In this document: positions 1 through 5,518 of the stretch, one piece after another
Numbering within the stretch: the stretch's first letter is position 1
How the letters are laid out: every line of letters begins with the position of its first letter
Position numbers and translations under genes: made by a program
The notes under the pieces: generated by a model
The model's input: only the letters and a program-made list of their open reading frames with translations
The model's database searches: none
Told to the model about the DNA's origin: nothing
IMG/VR virus record: IMGVR_UViG_3300046171_000205
Coordinates: 1-43,244 of that record
Strand: one strand, 5' to 3'
DNA: 43,244 bases
Origin: a virus

Positions 1-66
1 GCATCGTTTGTATAACGAGGGCAAAATATTTTCCTGTTTGGGTGAACGTTTCCCTTTTTGTGTAAG

Positions 67-93
67 ATCCGGTACAAAAAATGACTACCGGAT
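67..93. repeat. 8-bp perfect inverted repeat
   Basis: ATCCGGTA at 67-74 is the exact reverse complement of TACCGGAT at 86-93, with 11 bases between. Each arm is followed by a similar A-rich word (CAAAAAAT and GCAAAAAT), so the element also has a partly direct-repeat character. It could be a dyad binding site or a small hairpin. No function can be assigned. Confidence 0.6.
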
Positions 94-206
94 GCAAAAA
101 TCGTAGTAGATGAAATGTAAACGACTGGTTATCAGGTGTATGGGTGGGTTTGTCCAAGTCCTAAGTGGACTGTTTTCGAATATAAATGCCGATTTCACAG
201 GGTACC

Positions 207-234
207 CAGTTCCTCATTTCCAGTTTCCCATTTC
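207..234. repeat. Two tandem 14-bp repeats
   Basis: CAGTTCCTCATTTC (207-220) is followed directly by CAGTTTCCCATTTC (221-234). The two differ at 2 of 14 positions. The unit is pyrimidine-rich on this strand. It lies in the gene-free left end and may be a protein-binding or end-proximal repeat. Confidence 0.55.
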
Positions 235-407
235 GATCGGTTGGCCCATATACTAGGTGTTGCCACACAAAAACATCTACAATGACGTTCTGAGCAAATA
301 TAAGAAACTTTATTTAATTTTTAATGGTGTTATGCCGGACCATTTTTTAGACCATCTTAGAACCTTTTAAAATGATTCGGGGTGATCAAACATGTAGTAT
401 ATTGGTT

Positions 408-466
408 TAATATAATATACTAGTATTATATATTATATATATTATATATTATACTATATATATAGA
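408..466. other. A+T-only tract, candidate DNA-unwinding element
   Basis: About 58 bases are built almost entirely of TA, TAT and ATT steps, with only a C or G at a few places. A 10-bp palindrome, ATACTAGTAT, lies inside. Such tracts melt easily and typically sit beside initiator-binding repeats at replication origins, which is how this one is placed (repeats at 471-510). It could equally be an AT-rich promoter upstream element for the gene at 583. Confidence 0.45.
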
Positions 467-470
467 GGGG

Positions 471-510
471 TAGCCAATTTGTCTAGCCAAGATAGCCATA
501 ATGTCTAGCA
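471..510. repeat. Iteron-like TAGCCA repeats
   Basis: TAGCCA occurs at 471, 484 and 493, and the related TAGCA at 506, giving spacings of 13, 9 and 13. GTCTAGC occurs at 481 and 503, 22 bases apart. The region can be read as two 22-bp units, each beginning TAGCCA and carrying TGTCTAGC in its centre. Together with the A+T tract next to it this resembles an iteron plus unwinding-element origin. The repeats are seen directly; the origin role is inferred. Confidence 0.5.
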
Positions 511-549
511 GTTAATATTGTTGTTAAGAACTTGTTAATTATTTGCATG

Positions 550-563
550 TGAACAATCGTTCA
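550..563. promoter_or_regulatory. Small dyad upstream of the first gene
   Basis: TGAAC (550-554) and GTTCA (559-563) form a perfect 5-bp dyad around a 4-base centre, about 20 bases before the first ATG. Its position fits an operator or a 5' leader hairpin for the co-chaperonin gene. No clear Bacteroidota-type -7 box (TAnnTTTG) was found next to it. Confidence 0.3.
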
Positions 564-582
564 TTTTTTTAAATTGCATTTC

Positions 583-1182
583 ATGAATATGATTGGACAA
601 CGAATAGCAGTTAAGGTTTCAAAGAAATACAACGATGAGGTTGAGTTTTCTTCTGGAGAAAAACTGTATATAGACGTTTCCTGGAATCCAGAACATCACG
701 TTACGATATGTGGAGAGGTCGTGGCTTTGCCTAGAGGAGAGTGGTGTAAAAACACAAGAGGAGATTGGATCAAGCAGGAGTTACAAGTAGGCGACCTAGT
801 CTATTTCAATTATCTAACTGTAGATAAAGAAAATCTTGTAACAGGGGAAAGGGATGTCTACCTTGTCGATTTAGAGGAGTGCTTTTGTTTTGTGAGGAGC
901 GGAAGCCTTGCTGCTATTTCCAATCATGTACTAGTGGAACCTGATATCATTGAGGAAAAGGTAGGATCTATTTATGTAGGTGTACCAAAGAAGAGTGAAG
1001 AAGAGGGATATGTAAGGCATATAAGTACTCCGCTAAAGAATAAAGATGAACTGGGTTTGATTAGTGGGGATAAGGTTAGATTTCATGAGAGAAATTCTTT
1101 TCTAAACAAAATCGAGGGTGTTGAATATTATGTGATGAAACAGGACGATTTATTAGGAAAGTTGATTGGAGGGACCGTATAA
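583..1182 (+). CDS. Two-domain GroES-like co-chaperonin
   Basis: The protein of about 199 aa appears to contain two GroES-like beta-barrels in tandem. The first (about residues 1-105) has the opening 'GQRIAVKV' and 'GDLVYFNY'. The second (about 110-198) has 'SNHVLVEPD', 'GDKVRFHERNSF' and ends 'EYYVMKQDDLLGKL', which mirrors the C-terminal part of GroES (GDxVxF...E.ExhhhhxxxDhLAhh). GroES caps GroEL during folding; phage versions such as T4 Gp31 replace the host cap for capsid folding. No GroEL is in the window, so it would have to work with host GroEL. ATG at 583 is chosen over the upstream TTG at 574; ATG 589 is also possible. The end overlaps the next gene by 17 bases. The family call is fairly sure, the duplication less so. 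Confidence 0.75.
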   Translation: MNMIGQRIAVKVSKKYNDEVEFSSGEKLYIDVSWNPEHHVTICGEVVALPRGEWCKNTRGDWIKQELQVGDLVYFNYLTVDKENLVTGERDVYLVDLEECFCFVRSGSLAAISNHVLVEPDIIEEKVGSIYVGVPKKSEEEGYVRHISTPLKNKDELGLISGDKVRFHERNSFLNKIEGVEYYVMKQDDLLGKLIGGTV

Positions 1183-1717
1183 CATACCAAGATGTATTTT
1201 TGATCATGCGAGATTATATGTCGACACACGAGTCATGGCCAATCGTGACCACTACAAAAAATTATACTGGAAGTCTAGGAGTTACAAATACAAGAATCCT
1301 ATTCTATTTGACGAGCCGGTAGACAACGAATTCTATACAGATTTTAAGGGAATATTAGCAGAACTATTAGTTAGGCACCACTTTGATTTAAAAGGGACTA
1401 ATTATACTACCTCAGCCTTTGTAAAAGAAAAAGGGGTTTCTGATGCTGATTTAATTGTAAATGAAAAAAAGATTGATGTTAAGGGGTGTGAGAGATCTCT
1501 GAAGGTTAATATGTTTACTATTGAGAAATTAGATGTGGACTATGTATTGTTTGTTTTATTCTTATCTGGTCAAAGATATGTGTTATTAAACTTTAAAAAG
1601 AAGGATATAAAGGATTGGGATGTTGTTACAATAAACGAGCGAAATAAATATTATGAGTTTAAGGTTGATAAACGTAGGTTTAGATATGACACCCCAAATC
1701 AAACTACCCCCAAATAA
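1166..1717 (+). CDS. PD-(D/E)XK-like nuclease
   Basis: This 183-aa protein carries the spacing expected of a PD-(D/E)XK nuclease core: a helix 'GILAELLVRHHF' with Glu66, then 'SDADLIVN' with Asp95, then 'KKIDVKG' with Asp104-x-Lys106 in a following strand. Such folds occur in restriction enzymes, Holliday-junction resolvases and phage recombination nucleases; which one this is cannot be told. The start is TTG at 1166, inside the end of the GroES-like gene. ATG at 1235 is a later alternative, but the sequence between them ('IPRCIFDHARLYVDTR') reads like real protein. Gene order with GroES and HNH suggests one transcription unit. Confidence 0.6.
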   Translation: MEGPYNIPRCIFDHARLYVDTRVMANRDHYKKLYWKSRSYKYKNPILFDEPVDNEFYTDFKGILAELLVRHHFDLKGTNYTTSAFVKEKGVSDADLIVNEKKIDVKGCERSLKVNMFTIEKLDVDYVLFVLFLSGQRYVLLNFKKKDIKDWDVVTINERNKYYEFKVDKRRFRYDTPNQTTPK

Positions 1718-1756
1718 AAATTTTTGAAAAACGAGTAGCGAAAATAGACCCCCGAA

Positions 1757-2041
1757 ATGAAAAAACACGTTAAATTATATCACGAATCATTTATGCACGA
1801 ACCCGGTGATTGGATTGGTTGTGAGGTATGTGACACTACAGCAGTTGATATTCATCATATAGAACCTAGAGGTATGGGTGGTTCATCAGAAAAAGATAGT
1901 CCAGAAAATTTAATGGCTTTGTGTAGAGAGTGCCATTCATATTTTGGAGATAAGAAAAAGTTTAAAAAAATGCTAAAGACCATGCATTATGAAAAAGTCA
2001 AAAGAATATATGAATCACTTAGCAGCGACCAAATTGCCTAA
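1757..2041 (+). CDS. HNH endonuclease
   Basis: The 94-aa protein has a compact HNH nuclease. A first CxxC zinc knuckle (Cys22, Cys25) is followed by 'DIHHIEPRGMGG' (His33, His34), then 'SPENLMALCRECHSYFG' with Asn51, a second CxxC (Cys56, Cys59) and His60. This is the classic order of metal-binding and catalytic residues. HNH proteins near phage genome ends often assist terminase cleavage at packaging. A homing or defence-type role is also possible. Its 3' end overlaps a 42-codon frame that starts at 2010. Confidence 0.88.
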   Translation: MKKHVKLYHESFMHEPGDWIGCEVCDTTAVDIHHIEPRGMGGSSEKDSPENLMALCRECHSYFGDKKKFKKMLKTMHYEKVKRIYESLSSDQIA

Positions 2042-2138
2042 AACTTTATTAGGAGATTATATCTTAAAATTGAAGATAGATCAGCCATACCACCCTGCGA
2101 TAAAAGTACTTCAAATTCATTGGGATAAAATGTTATAA
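2010..2138 (+). CDS. Small hypothetical protein (42 aa)
   Basis: ATG at 2010 lies inside the end of the HNH gene in another frame and opens a 42-codon frame (starts MNHLAATKLPKTLLGDYILK, ends IHWDKML). The composition looks protein-like, with hydrophobic and charged residues alternating, and the overlapping start suits translational coupling. The stop at 2136-2138 overlaps, tail to tail, the stop of the minus-strand gene ending at 2133. No family is recognised. It could be a chance frame. Confidence 0.4.
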   Translation: MNHLAATKLPKTLLGDYILKLKIDQPYHPAIKVLQIHWDKML

Positions 2139-2318
2139 ATTTTGTACTGCTCGTTCAATTTTGTCTACTACAGACATCTTCACACCATAAAGATCTGGTG
2201 AGTTAGCATTTTCTAATGCTGCTAATACATCAAGTAAGAGTTCAACCTTTCTAATTGCTAGAACGTCTACTGCGTTTTGATCACTAAGTATAAATGGTTG
2301 ATTCTCCCCTGCTGACAT
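2133..2318 (-). CDS. Small hypothetical protein (61 aa)
   Basis: This is the last gene of the minus-strand block. The 61 residues look largely helical ('VDVLAIRKVELLLDVLAALENA') and contain 'SVVDKIERAVQNL' at the end. It lies 1 base after the 47-aa gene upstream and converges with the plus-strand genes, the stops overlapping by 6 bases. No motif identifies a function. Tight packing in a clear operon supports that it is real. Confidence 0.6.
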   Translation of the reverse strand: MSAGENQPFILSDQNAVDVLAIRKVELLLDVLAALENANSPDLYGVKMSVVDKIERAVQNL

Positions 2319-2319
2319 A

Positions 2320-2463
2320 TTATTTTTGTTTTTTGATTTTCTTAATTTGCTTAATCATTTGTTTAGATGGTTTTTTCCCTGAGCCTTTTGCTGCTCTTAT
2401 ATTATCCCAAAGGCCTCTTTGAGAATAACTACCATCCGCACGTTTAATCATCTCTTTACCCAT
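2320..2463 (-). CDS. Small basic phage protein with GLWDNIR motif (47 aa)
   Basis: Read on the minus strand from ATG (2461-2463): 47 residues with 'GSYSQRGLWDNIRAAKGSGK' followed by a lysine-rich tail ('KPSKQMIKQIKKIKKQK'). The string G-x-W-D-N-I-R-x-x-x-G-x-G-K-K-P is a recurrent pattern in very small proteins of marine podoviruses and crAss-like phages; I recognise the pattern but know no established function. It sits between two other small genes with almost no spacing. Basic charge suggests nucleic-acid or virion association, which is only inferred. Confidence 0.65.
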   Translation of the reverse strand: MGKEMIKRADGSYSQRGLWDNIRAAKGSGKKPSKQMIKQIKKIKKQK

Positions 2464-2473
2464 AGTTAATTAT

Positions 2474-2644
2474 TTATGAGCCACACCCAACACACTCAAT
2501 ATACGAATCTGTTGGCTTAACTCCATTAATTTTCATTTTCAAATTATGAATCTTGTCAGCAATTTCCATTTGCTCTCCAAAATCAGAAGTCATAGATTTT
2601 AAAATTTCTAATTCTTCTACTTGTTGTTTTAAATCTGTAGGCAT
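2474..2644 (-). CDS. Small coiled-coil protein with C-terminal CxxC (56 aa)
   Basis: The 56-aa frame starts with an ATG that shares its A with the TAA stop of the upstream 311-aa gene (TAATG), a sign of translational coupling. Residues 4-42 form a charged amphipathic helix ('DLKQQVEELEILKSM', 'EQMEIADKIHNLKMKI'), likely a coiled coil. The C-terminus 'YIECVGCGS' holds a CxxC pair that could bind metal or form a disulfide. No family is recognised. Confidence 0.6.
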   Translation of the reverse strand: MPTDLKQQVEELEILKSMTSDFGEQMEIADKIHNLKMKINGVKPTDSYIECVGCGS

Positions 2645-3579
2645 TAGTTAAAGTTTGTTTTACCTCTTGATGTACTTGACCCTCTTCTTCCTCCGCCACC
2701 TAATAAATAACCATATCCATTTTTTCTAGCCCATTCAGCGGACTCTTTTTCAGATGTTTGTGATTTAAATATTTCATATAATTCTTTAGGAGTCATGTCA
2801 TTACCTCTTTTTCTCATACTAATTGCTAGTGAAGAAATTAAACCTTTAGGTAACCCTTCAGCCCAATGCTGTGTTTTAATCCAATCTTCTCTAGTTTGAG
2901 TGATAATTTTTTCTTCTTTAGTAGGAACTTTTTTAATAATTTTTTCTTCAGAAACAACTTCTATAGGTTTTTTACCTTCATTAAATTTAGTTCCTTCTCT
3001 TTTAAAGTTTTCTATAGATCCAAATTCTCTTTTCTTACCATCAGGTAATTTATCCCACGCTGACTGCCAACTAACTCCAGTAGGCTTATGACCAGGCTCT
3101 AATCTTTTCTTTTTTATTATTTCTTCTACTTCTTTTTCTCCTTCGATAATTTCAATTCTCTGTCTTTTATTTGCAGTGTTTTCATCACCACCTATATAAT
3201 TCCAGTCATAATTATCATCTTCTGCTTTTTTCGCAATCTCTCCCGCTCTTCTAATCGCCTCTTCCTTATCAAAATCAGAAGCAAGTTGTCTGCCTTCTGC
3301 TTCAAAATCTTTCTTTTTTTGAATTTCACTCTCTCTTGCGTCTCTTTTTGCTTTAATTTCAGCATCTCTTTTAGCCTTGAAGTCTGCTATTTGTTGCTCT
3401 CTTTCAGCCCTTTTCTTTTTTAAAAGTTCTTTTTTAGCCAAAACAGCCTTTTCTCTTTCAGATAAAGCAGTCTCTCTATTTGCAGAAGCCTTTTTTCTTT
3501 TTTCTAGAATAGCCGCTATTTTTGCTTTTCTATCATTTATTACTTTTTGCCTTGGGTCAATAATTTCTTCGTCTTCCAT
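2644..3579 (-). CDS. Long charged coiled-coil protein (311 aa)
   Basis: The first 120 residues are almost entirely Lys, Glu, Arg and Ala in heptad-like order ('LSEREKAVLAKKELLKKK', 'KRDAEIKAKRDARESEIQKK'), predicting a long coiled coil. The middle contains 'TGVSWQSAWDKLPDG' and 'EFGSIENFKREG', a pattern seen in small phage proteins of this kind. The end is glycine- and serine-rich ('LLGGGGRRGSSTSRG'). It is the largest member of the minus block and may be a rod-like virion or DNA-associated protein. No enzyme motif is visible. Its stop overlaps the start of the next gene. Confidence 0.65.
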   Translation of the reverse strand: MEDEEIIDPRQKVINDRKAKIAAILEKRKKASANRETALSEREKAVLAKKELLKKKRAEREQQIADFKAKRDAEIKAKRDARESEIQKKKDFEAEGRQLASDFDKEEAIRRAGEIAKKAEDDNYDWNYIGGDENTANKRQRIEIIEGEKEVEEIIKKKRLEPGHKPTGVSWQSAWDKLPDGKKREFGSIENFKREGTKFNEGKKPIEVVSEEKIIKKVPTKEEKIITQTREDWIKTQHWAEGLPKGLISSLAISMRKRGNDMTPKELYEIFKSQTSEKESAEWARKNGYGYLLGGGGRRGSSTSRGKTNFN

Positions 3580-3584
3580 AATAT

Positions 3585-3797
3585 TTATTTAAACATTGCC
3601 TCATTCATGGCATTGTAGTTTACACTTGCGTTAGGATCTAATGTAGATGTATTGTATGTGCTAGATTTATTTTCAGGGTCATTTTTAATTTTTAATCTTT
3701 CCGCACGTTTTTTAGCAGCAGTATTACGTCTGTCTAGTCGTTTTTTCTTCCTAATTTGTTTAGGTGTTTTTGTGCTATCTGGTGTTTCTATTGCCAT
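3585..3797 (-). CDS. Small basic protein (70 aa)
   Basis: The 70-aa protein has a strongly basic first half ('KQIRKKKRLDRRNTAAKKRA') and a polar second half rich in Ser, Asn and Thr ending 'NYNAMNEAMFK'. The basic helix suggests nucleic-acid contact. It starts 3 bases after the stop of the 24-aa cysteine microprotein and ends 5 bases before the 311-aa gene. No family is recognised. Confidence 0.6.
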   Translation of the reverse strand: MAIETPDSTKTPKQIRKKKRLDRRNTAAKKRAERLKIKNDPENKSSTYNTSTLDPNASVNYNAMNEAMFK

Positions 3798-3800
3798 AAC

Positions 3801-3875
3801 TTACTTCTTACATTTTTTACACTTACTGTAAGGCTTTCCACACTTACACATCTTTTTGATCTTTGAATATGCCAT
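3801..3875 (-). CDS. Cys4 microprotein (24 aa)
   Basis: A 24-codon frame on the minus strand reads MAYSKIKKMCKCGKPYSKC and then KKCKK. Four cysteines are arranged C-x-C-(7)-C-x2-C within 13 residues among lysines, the spacing of a tiny zinc ribbon or knuckle. It has its own ATG, sits exactly between two genes with 2-3 base gaps, and fills what would otherwise be a hole in a tightly packed operon, which argues that it is translated. Being so short it would be missed by length cut-offs. A role in binding nucleic acid is plausible but not shown. Confidence 0.55.
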   Translation of the reverse strand: MAYSKIKKMCKCGKPYSKCKKCKK

Positions 3876-3877
3876 AA

Positions 3878-4105
3878 TTATGATTTTTTAGTTTTTTTAA
3901 TTCTACTTTTTTCTCTTCTACCTCTATTTACTGATTGGTCTTCAAAACCAACTATATTCCCATTTTCATGAGATGCATCTAAACCATCACCGTTTCCATA
4001 TGTACCTCTTTTACGATTGTATTTATTAAGAAGTGCTCTATATCTTATCATAGCAGGAGAAGATTGAAACTTTTTATATTCCGCTTTGTAATCTCTACCT
4101 GCCAT
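3878..4105 (-). CDS. Small HNH-like/basic protein (75 aa)
   Basis: The protein opens 'MAGRDYKAEYKKFQSSPAMI' and continues 'RYRALLNKYNRKRG', then 'GDGLDASHENGNIVGFEDQS', and ends in a lysine-rich tail. This resembles a small phage family whose members read RDYKxEYxxxxxxP...xxRxxRNxxRR...GDGxDVDHxxGNP...NLR, related to HNH nuclease cores. Here the central D-H is replaced by S-H (Ala-Ser-His-Glu) and the final NLR is lost, so catalysis is doubtful. It may be a structural or DNA-binding derivative. Family assignment is by recalled pattern. Confidence 0.6.
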   Translation of the reverse strand: MAGRDYKAEYKKFQSSPAMIRYRALLNKYNRKRGTYGNGDGLDASHENGNIVGFEDQSVNRGRREKSRIKKTKKS

Positions 4106-4107
4106 TA

Positions 4108-4362
4108 TTATTTCTTTTTATCCTTCTTCTTAATCTTAATTGTTACCTTAGGAAGTTCATCATTTACCTTCTCAGCAGTTTCGACAACTTTGTCTTTAAC
4201 TTTTTTGATTATTTTACCAACACCAGTCTTACCTCTTTTTTCTTTATATTCCGCTTTAGCCAATAATTGCTTTATCTTTTTTTCAAGATTATACGCTTGT
4301 TGGAGTTTACCTGCTTTTTTGTAGTATTCAACTTTTAACCTAAGTTTTTCTATTTTATCCAT
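4108..4362 (-). CDS. Lysine-rich helical protein (84 aa)
   Basis: About a third of the 84 residues are Lys. Residues 1-45 form a helix-turn-helix-like coil ('IEKLRLKVEYYKKAGKLQQA'), followed by 'GKIIKKVKDKVVETAEKV' and a poly-basic tail. The extreme charge suggests binding to DNA or packaging with it. The start overlaps the end of the holin-like gene by 8 bases. No family is recognised. Confidence 0.6.
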   Translation of the reverse strand: MDKIEKLRLKVEYYKKAGKLQQAYNLEKKIKQLLAKAEYKEKRGKTGVGKIIKKVKDKVVETAEKVNDELPKVTIKIKKKDKKK

Positions 4363-4525
4363 TGTCTTTATTTTTATTTTCTTGTCTTAAATAATACCAA
4401 CGCTGTGCGGTATATCCAATTGAAATAACCAGAAGTGATATTTTAAGTACGGTGTCTATTTGTGTCATTGAGATTGTAAACGTCCCTGCGTTAATAAGGT
4501 ATAATTTTAAGTCTTGCATGTTCAT
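4355..4525 (-). CDS. Small single-span membrane protein, holin-like candidate (56 aa)
   Basis: Reading from ATG at 4523-4525 gives 56 residues: a short polar N-terminus, a moderately hydrophobic stretch (8-21, 'LYLINAGTFTISM'), a clear membrane segment (27-40, 'LKISLLVISIGYTA'), then 'QRWYYLRQENKNKDNG', a basic and polar C-terminus. This layout closely resembles small phage membrane proteins found in many Bacteroidota and marine phages, often suspected to be holins. No lysis enzyme lies beside it here, so holin is a guess; membrane insertion is well supported. It overlaps the next gene by 8 bases. Confidence 0.6.
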   Translation of the reverse strand: MNMQDLKLYLINAGTFTISMTQIDTVLKISLLVISIGYTAQRWYYLRQENKNKDNG

Positions 4526-4532
4526 AATGGGG

Positions 4533-4778
4533 TTACCAGGTTTTGCAGGCCCAATATCTTGCTTTCCATCTTGGACCCGGATTATCGCATTTATGTCTAG
4601 CCCTAAAAGATTTTCTTCTACTAGGGATGTTTTTTTTAATTTTCATGTTAGGATCCCCAAAGTGAACTACAGTAACTTTTCCGTTAGGCTTCTTTACATA
4701 AACCTTACTTTTTTTTGCTGCACGTTCTGACTTCATAACTTTATTAAGCGTAACGTTCTTACCCTGATATAGTGCCAT
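4533..4778 (-). CDS. Conserved small phage protein with FGDPNM...SFRARH...CD motif (81 aa)
   Basis: The 81-aa protein has 'VVHFGDPNMKIKK', 'RRKSFRARHKCD' and 'KARYWACKTW'. These match a widespread virus protein pattern (hxFGDxxMxxxxxxPxRRxSFRARHxCxxPGxKxKARYWxCxxW), which I recall as DUF5754-like. The conserved Cys and His positions (H62, C64, C78) may bind metal. It is the first gene of the minus block and so the one nearest its promoter. Function is not established to my knowledge; a structural or DNA-linked role is suspected. Confidence 0.7.
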   Translation of the reverse strand: MALYQGKNVTLNKVMKSERAAKKSKVYVKKPNGKVTVVHFGDPNMKIKKNIPSRRKSFRARHKCDNPGPRWKARYWACKTW

Positions 4779-4921
4779 AACAATTAATTAAAGGGTAAAT
4801 ATAAATTATGTTAGTAGATAGGGCCTAATAATTTTATACCCGATCTACTGTCTTAAAAGTCAAGTATGAATTTTAATAACTGACCCAGGATTATGTTTTA
4901 TTTTTACCAAAAACCAACAGT
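4779..4921. promoter_or_regulatory. Divergent intergenic control region
   Basis: The 143-base gap separates the minus-strand small-gene block from the plus-strand packaging genes and must hold both promoters. On the minus strand, TTGACT is followed after 19 bases by TATAAA, a loose sigma70-like pair. On the plus strand, TATGTTTTAT near 4894 is close to the Bacteroidota -7 box TAnnTTTG but lacks its G. Neither is a confident promoter. A hairpin (4813-4849) overlaps the middle. Confidence 0.45.
4813..4849. repeat. Inverted repeat in the divergent promoter region
   Basis: AGTAGAT (4813-4819) pairs with ATCTACT (4843-4849). After one mismatch, GGG (4821-4823) pairs with CCC (4839-4841), leaving a 15-base A/T-rich centre. 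The dyad sits between the two divergent gene blocks, so it may be an operator that balances them. It lacks a T-run, so it is not a typical terminator. Confidence 0.5.
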
Positions 4922-5518
4922 ATGTCTTTAACTGAAATCTTCAATACAGAAGACTTTAAAAAAATGATATTTAATCCTTTTAAGGTAAAGGGATCATTAA
5001 AAAAGAAGTATCCAAAAATGAAAATGTTTAGCAGTTTTCAATCTGCTGAAGATCAGATGATTGCATATGTGCTTTATATGTATGATCAAAATACACCAAT
5101 GAAAGAACAGTTTCCTGATCTTAAGATTAGAAAAGAACAAGCAGCAATACTTTCTGGATATGATCTTGTAAAAGACAACGATAAATTACATGACATGTTT
5201 TTCTTTTTATCAAGTAAGTTGGTTGACATGGTTGATGAGTTTTTAAGAAAACAAAACAATAGAATATGGTCTATGATTGTTTCTAATGAACAAACGTTTT
5301 TTGAGTATCAAACAAAATTATTAAGTCCAGTTGAGGGTGATCGAGATAAAGATATTTTGCAGGCATTGCAAATAAAATCTAAAATTATGGATGACCTAAA
5401 TACTATAAACGATAGATTGGATTCATACTATATGAAACTGTATGGAGAAGATCAAGAGTTGTTGAAAGTGATTAAAGCAGATAAAAGGCTTACACCAGAA
5501 TTTATTGCAAATTTATGA
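4922..5518 (+). CDS. Hypothetical protein in small-terminase position (198 aa)
   Basis: The 198-aa, mainly helical protein contains 'IFNPFKVKGSLKKKYPKMK' near the start, 'RKEQAAILSGYDL' in the middle and long charged helices to the end. Its stop overlaps the terminase ATG (ATGA), so the two are probably translationally coupled. The position directly before the large terminase is that of the DNA-recognising small subunit, and the helical make-up fits, but no helix-turn-helix motif is certain. The small-subunit call is therefore an inference from context. Confidence 0.55.
   Translation: MSLTEIFNTEDFKKMIFNPFKVKGSLKKKYPKMKMFSSFQSAEDQMIAYVLYMYDQNTPMKEQFPDLKIRKEQAAILSGYDLVKDNDKLHDMFFFLSSKLVDMVDEFLRKQNNRIWSMIVSNEQTFFEYQTKLLSPVEGDRDKDILQALQIKSKIMDDLNTINDRLDSYYMKLYGEDQELLKVIKADKRLTPEFIANL

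Larger units (their letters stand above)
1..582. other. Gene-free leader region, candidate origin/control region
   Basis: No convincing gene is visible on either strand. The first 300 bases look less AT-rich than the rest of the window and contain short inverted and tandem repeats. Bases 408-466 are almost purely A+T, and 471-510 carry repeated TAGCCA words. A 48-codon plus-strand frame (110-256) exists but has no recognisable features and runs through the tandem repeat, so it is not called. An AT tract beside short repeats upstream of the first gene is the usual look of an origin or early control region. That role is an inference. The window edge may also be a genome or contig end. Confidence 0.5.

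Noticed and set aside
110-256. 48-codon plus-strand frame in the left end (MKCKRLVIRCMGG...)
   Set aside because: It is open and has an ATG, but it runs through the tandem repeat, has no recognisable features, and lies in a stretch of odd base make-up. Chance is as likely as a gene.
408-466. Terminator made by the AT palindromes
   Set aside because: The stem would be A-T only, with no transcription unit known to end there.
2866-4324. Plus-strand frames opposite the small-gene block (2866-3091, 3377-3592, 4064-4324)
   Set aside because: They are Phe/Ser-rich mirror images of Lys/Glu-rich genes on the minus strand.
4452-4730. 92-codon plus-strand frame across two minus-strand genes
   Set aside because: It covers the conserved 81-aa gene and the membrane gene in antisense and has no leader. 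The minus-strand reading has family patterns.
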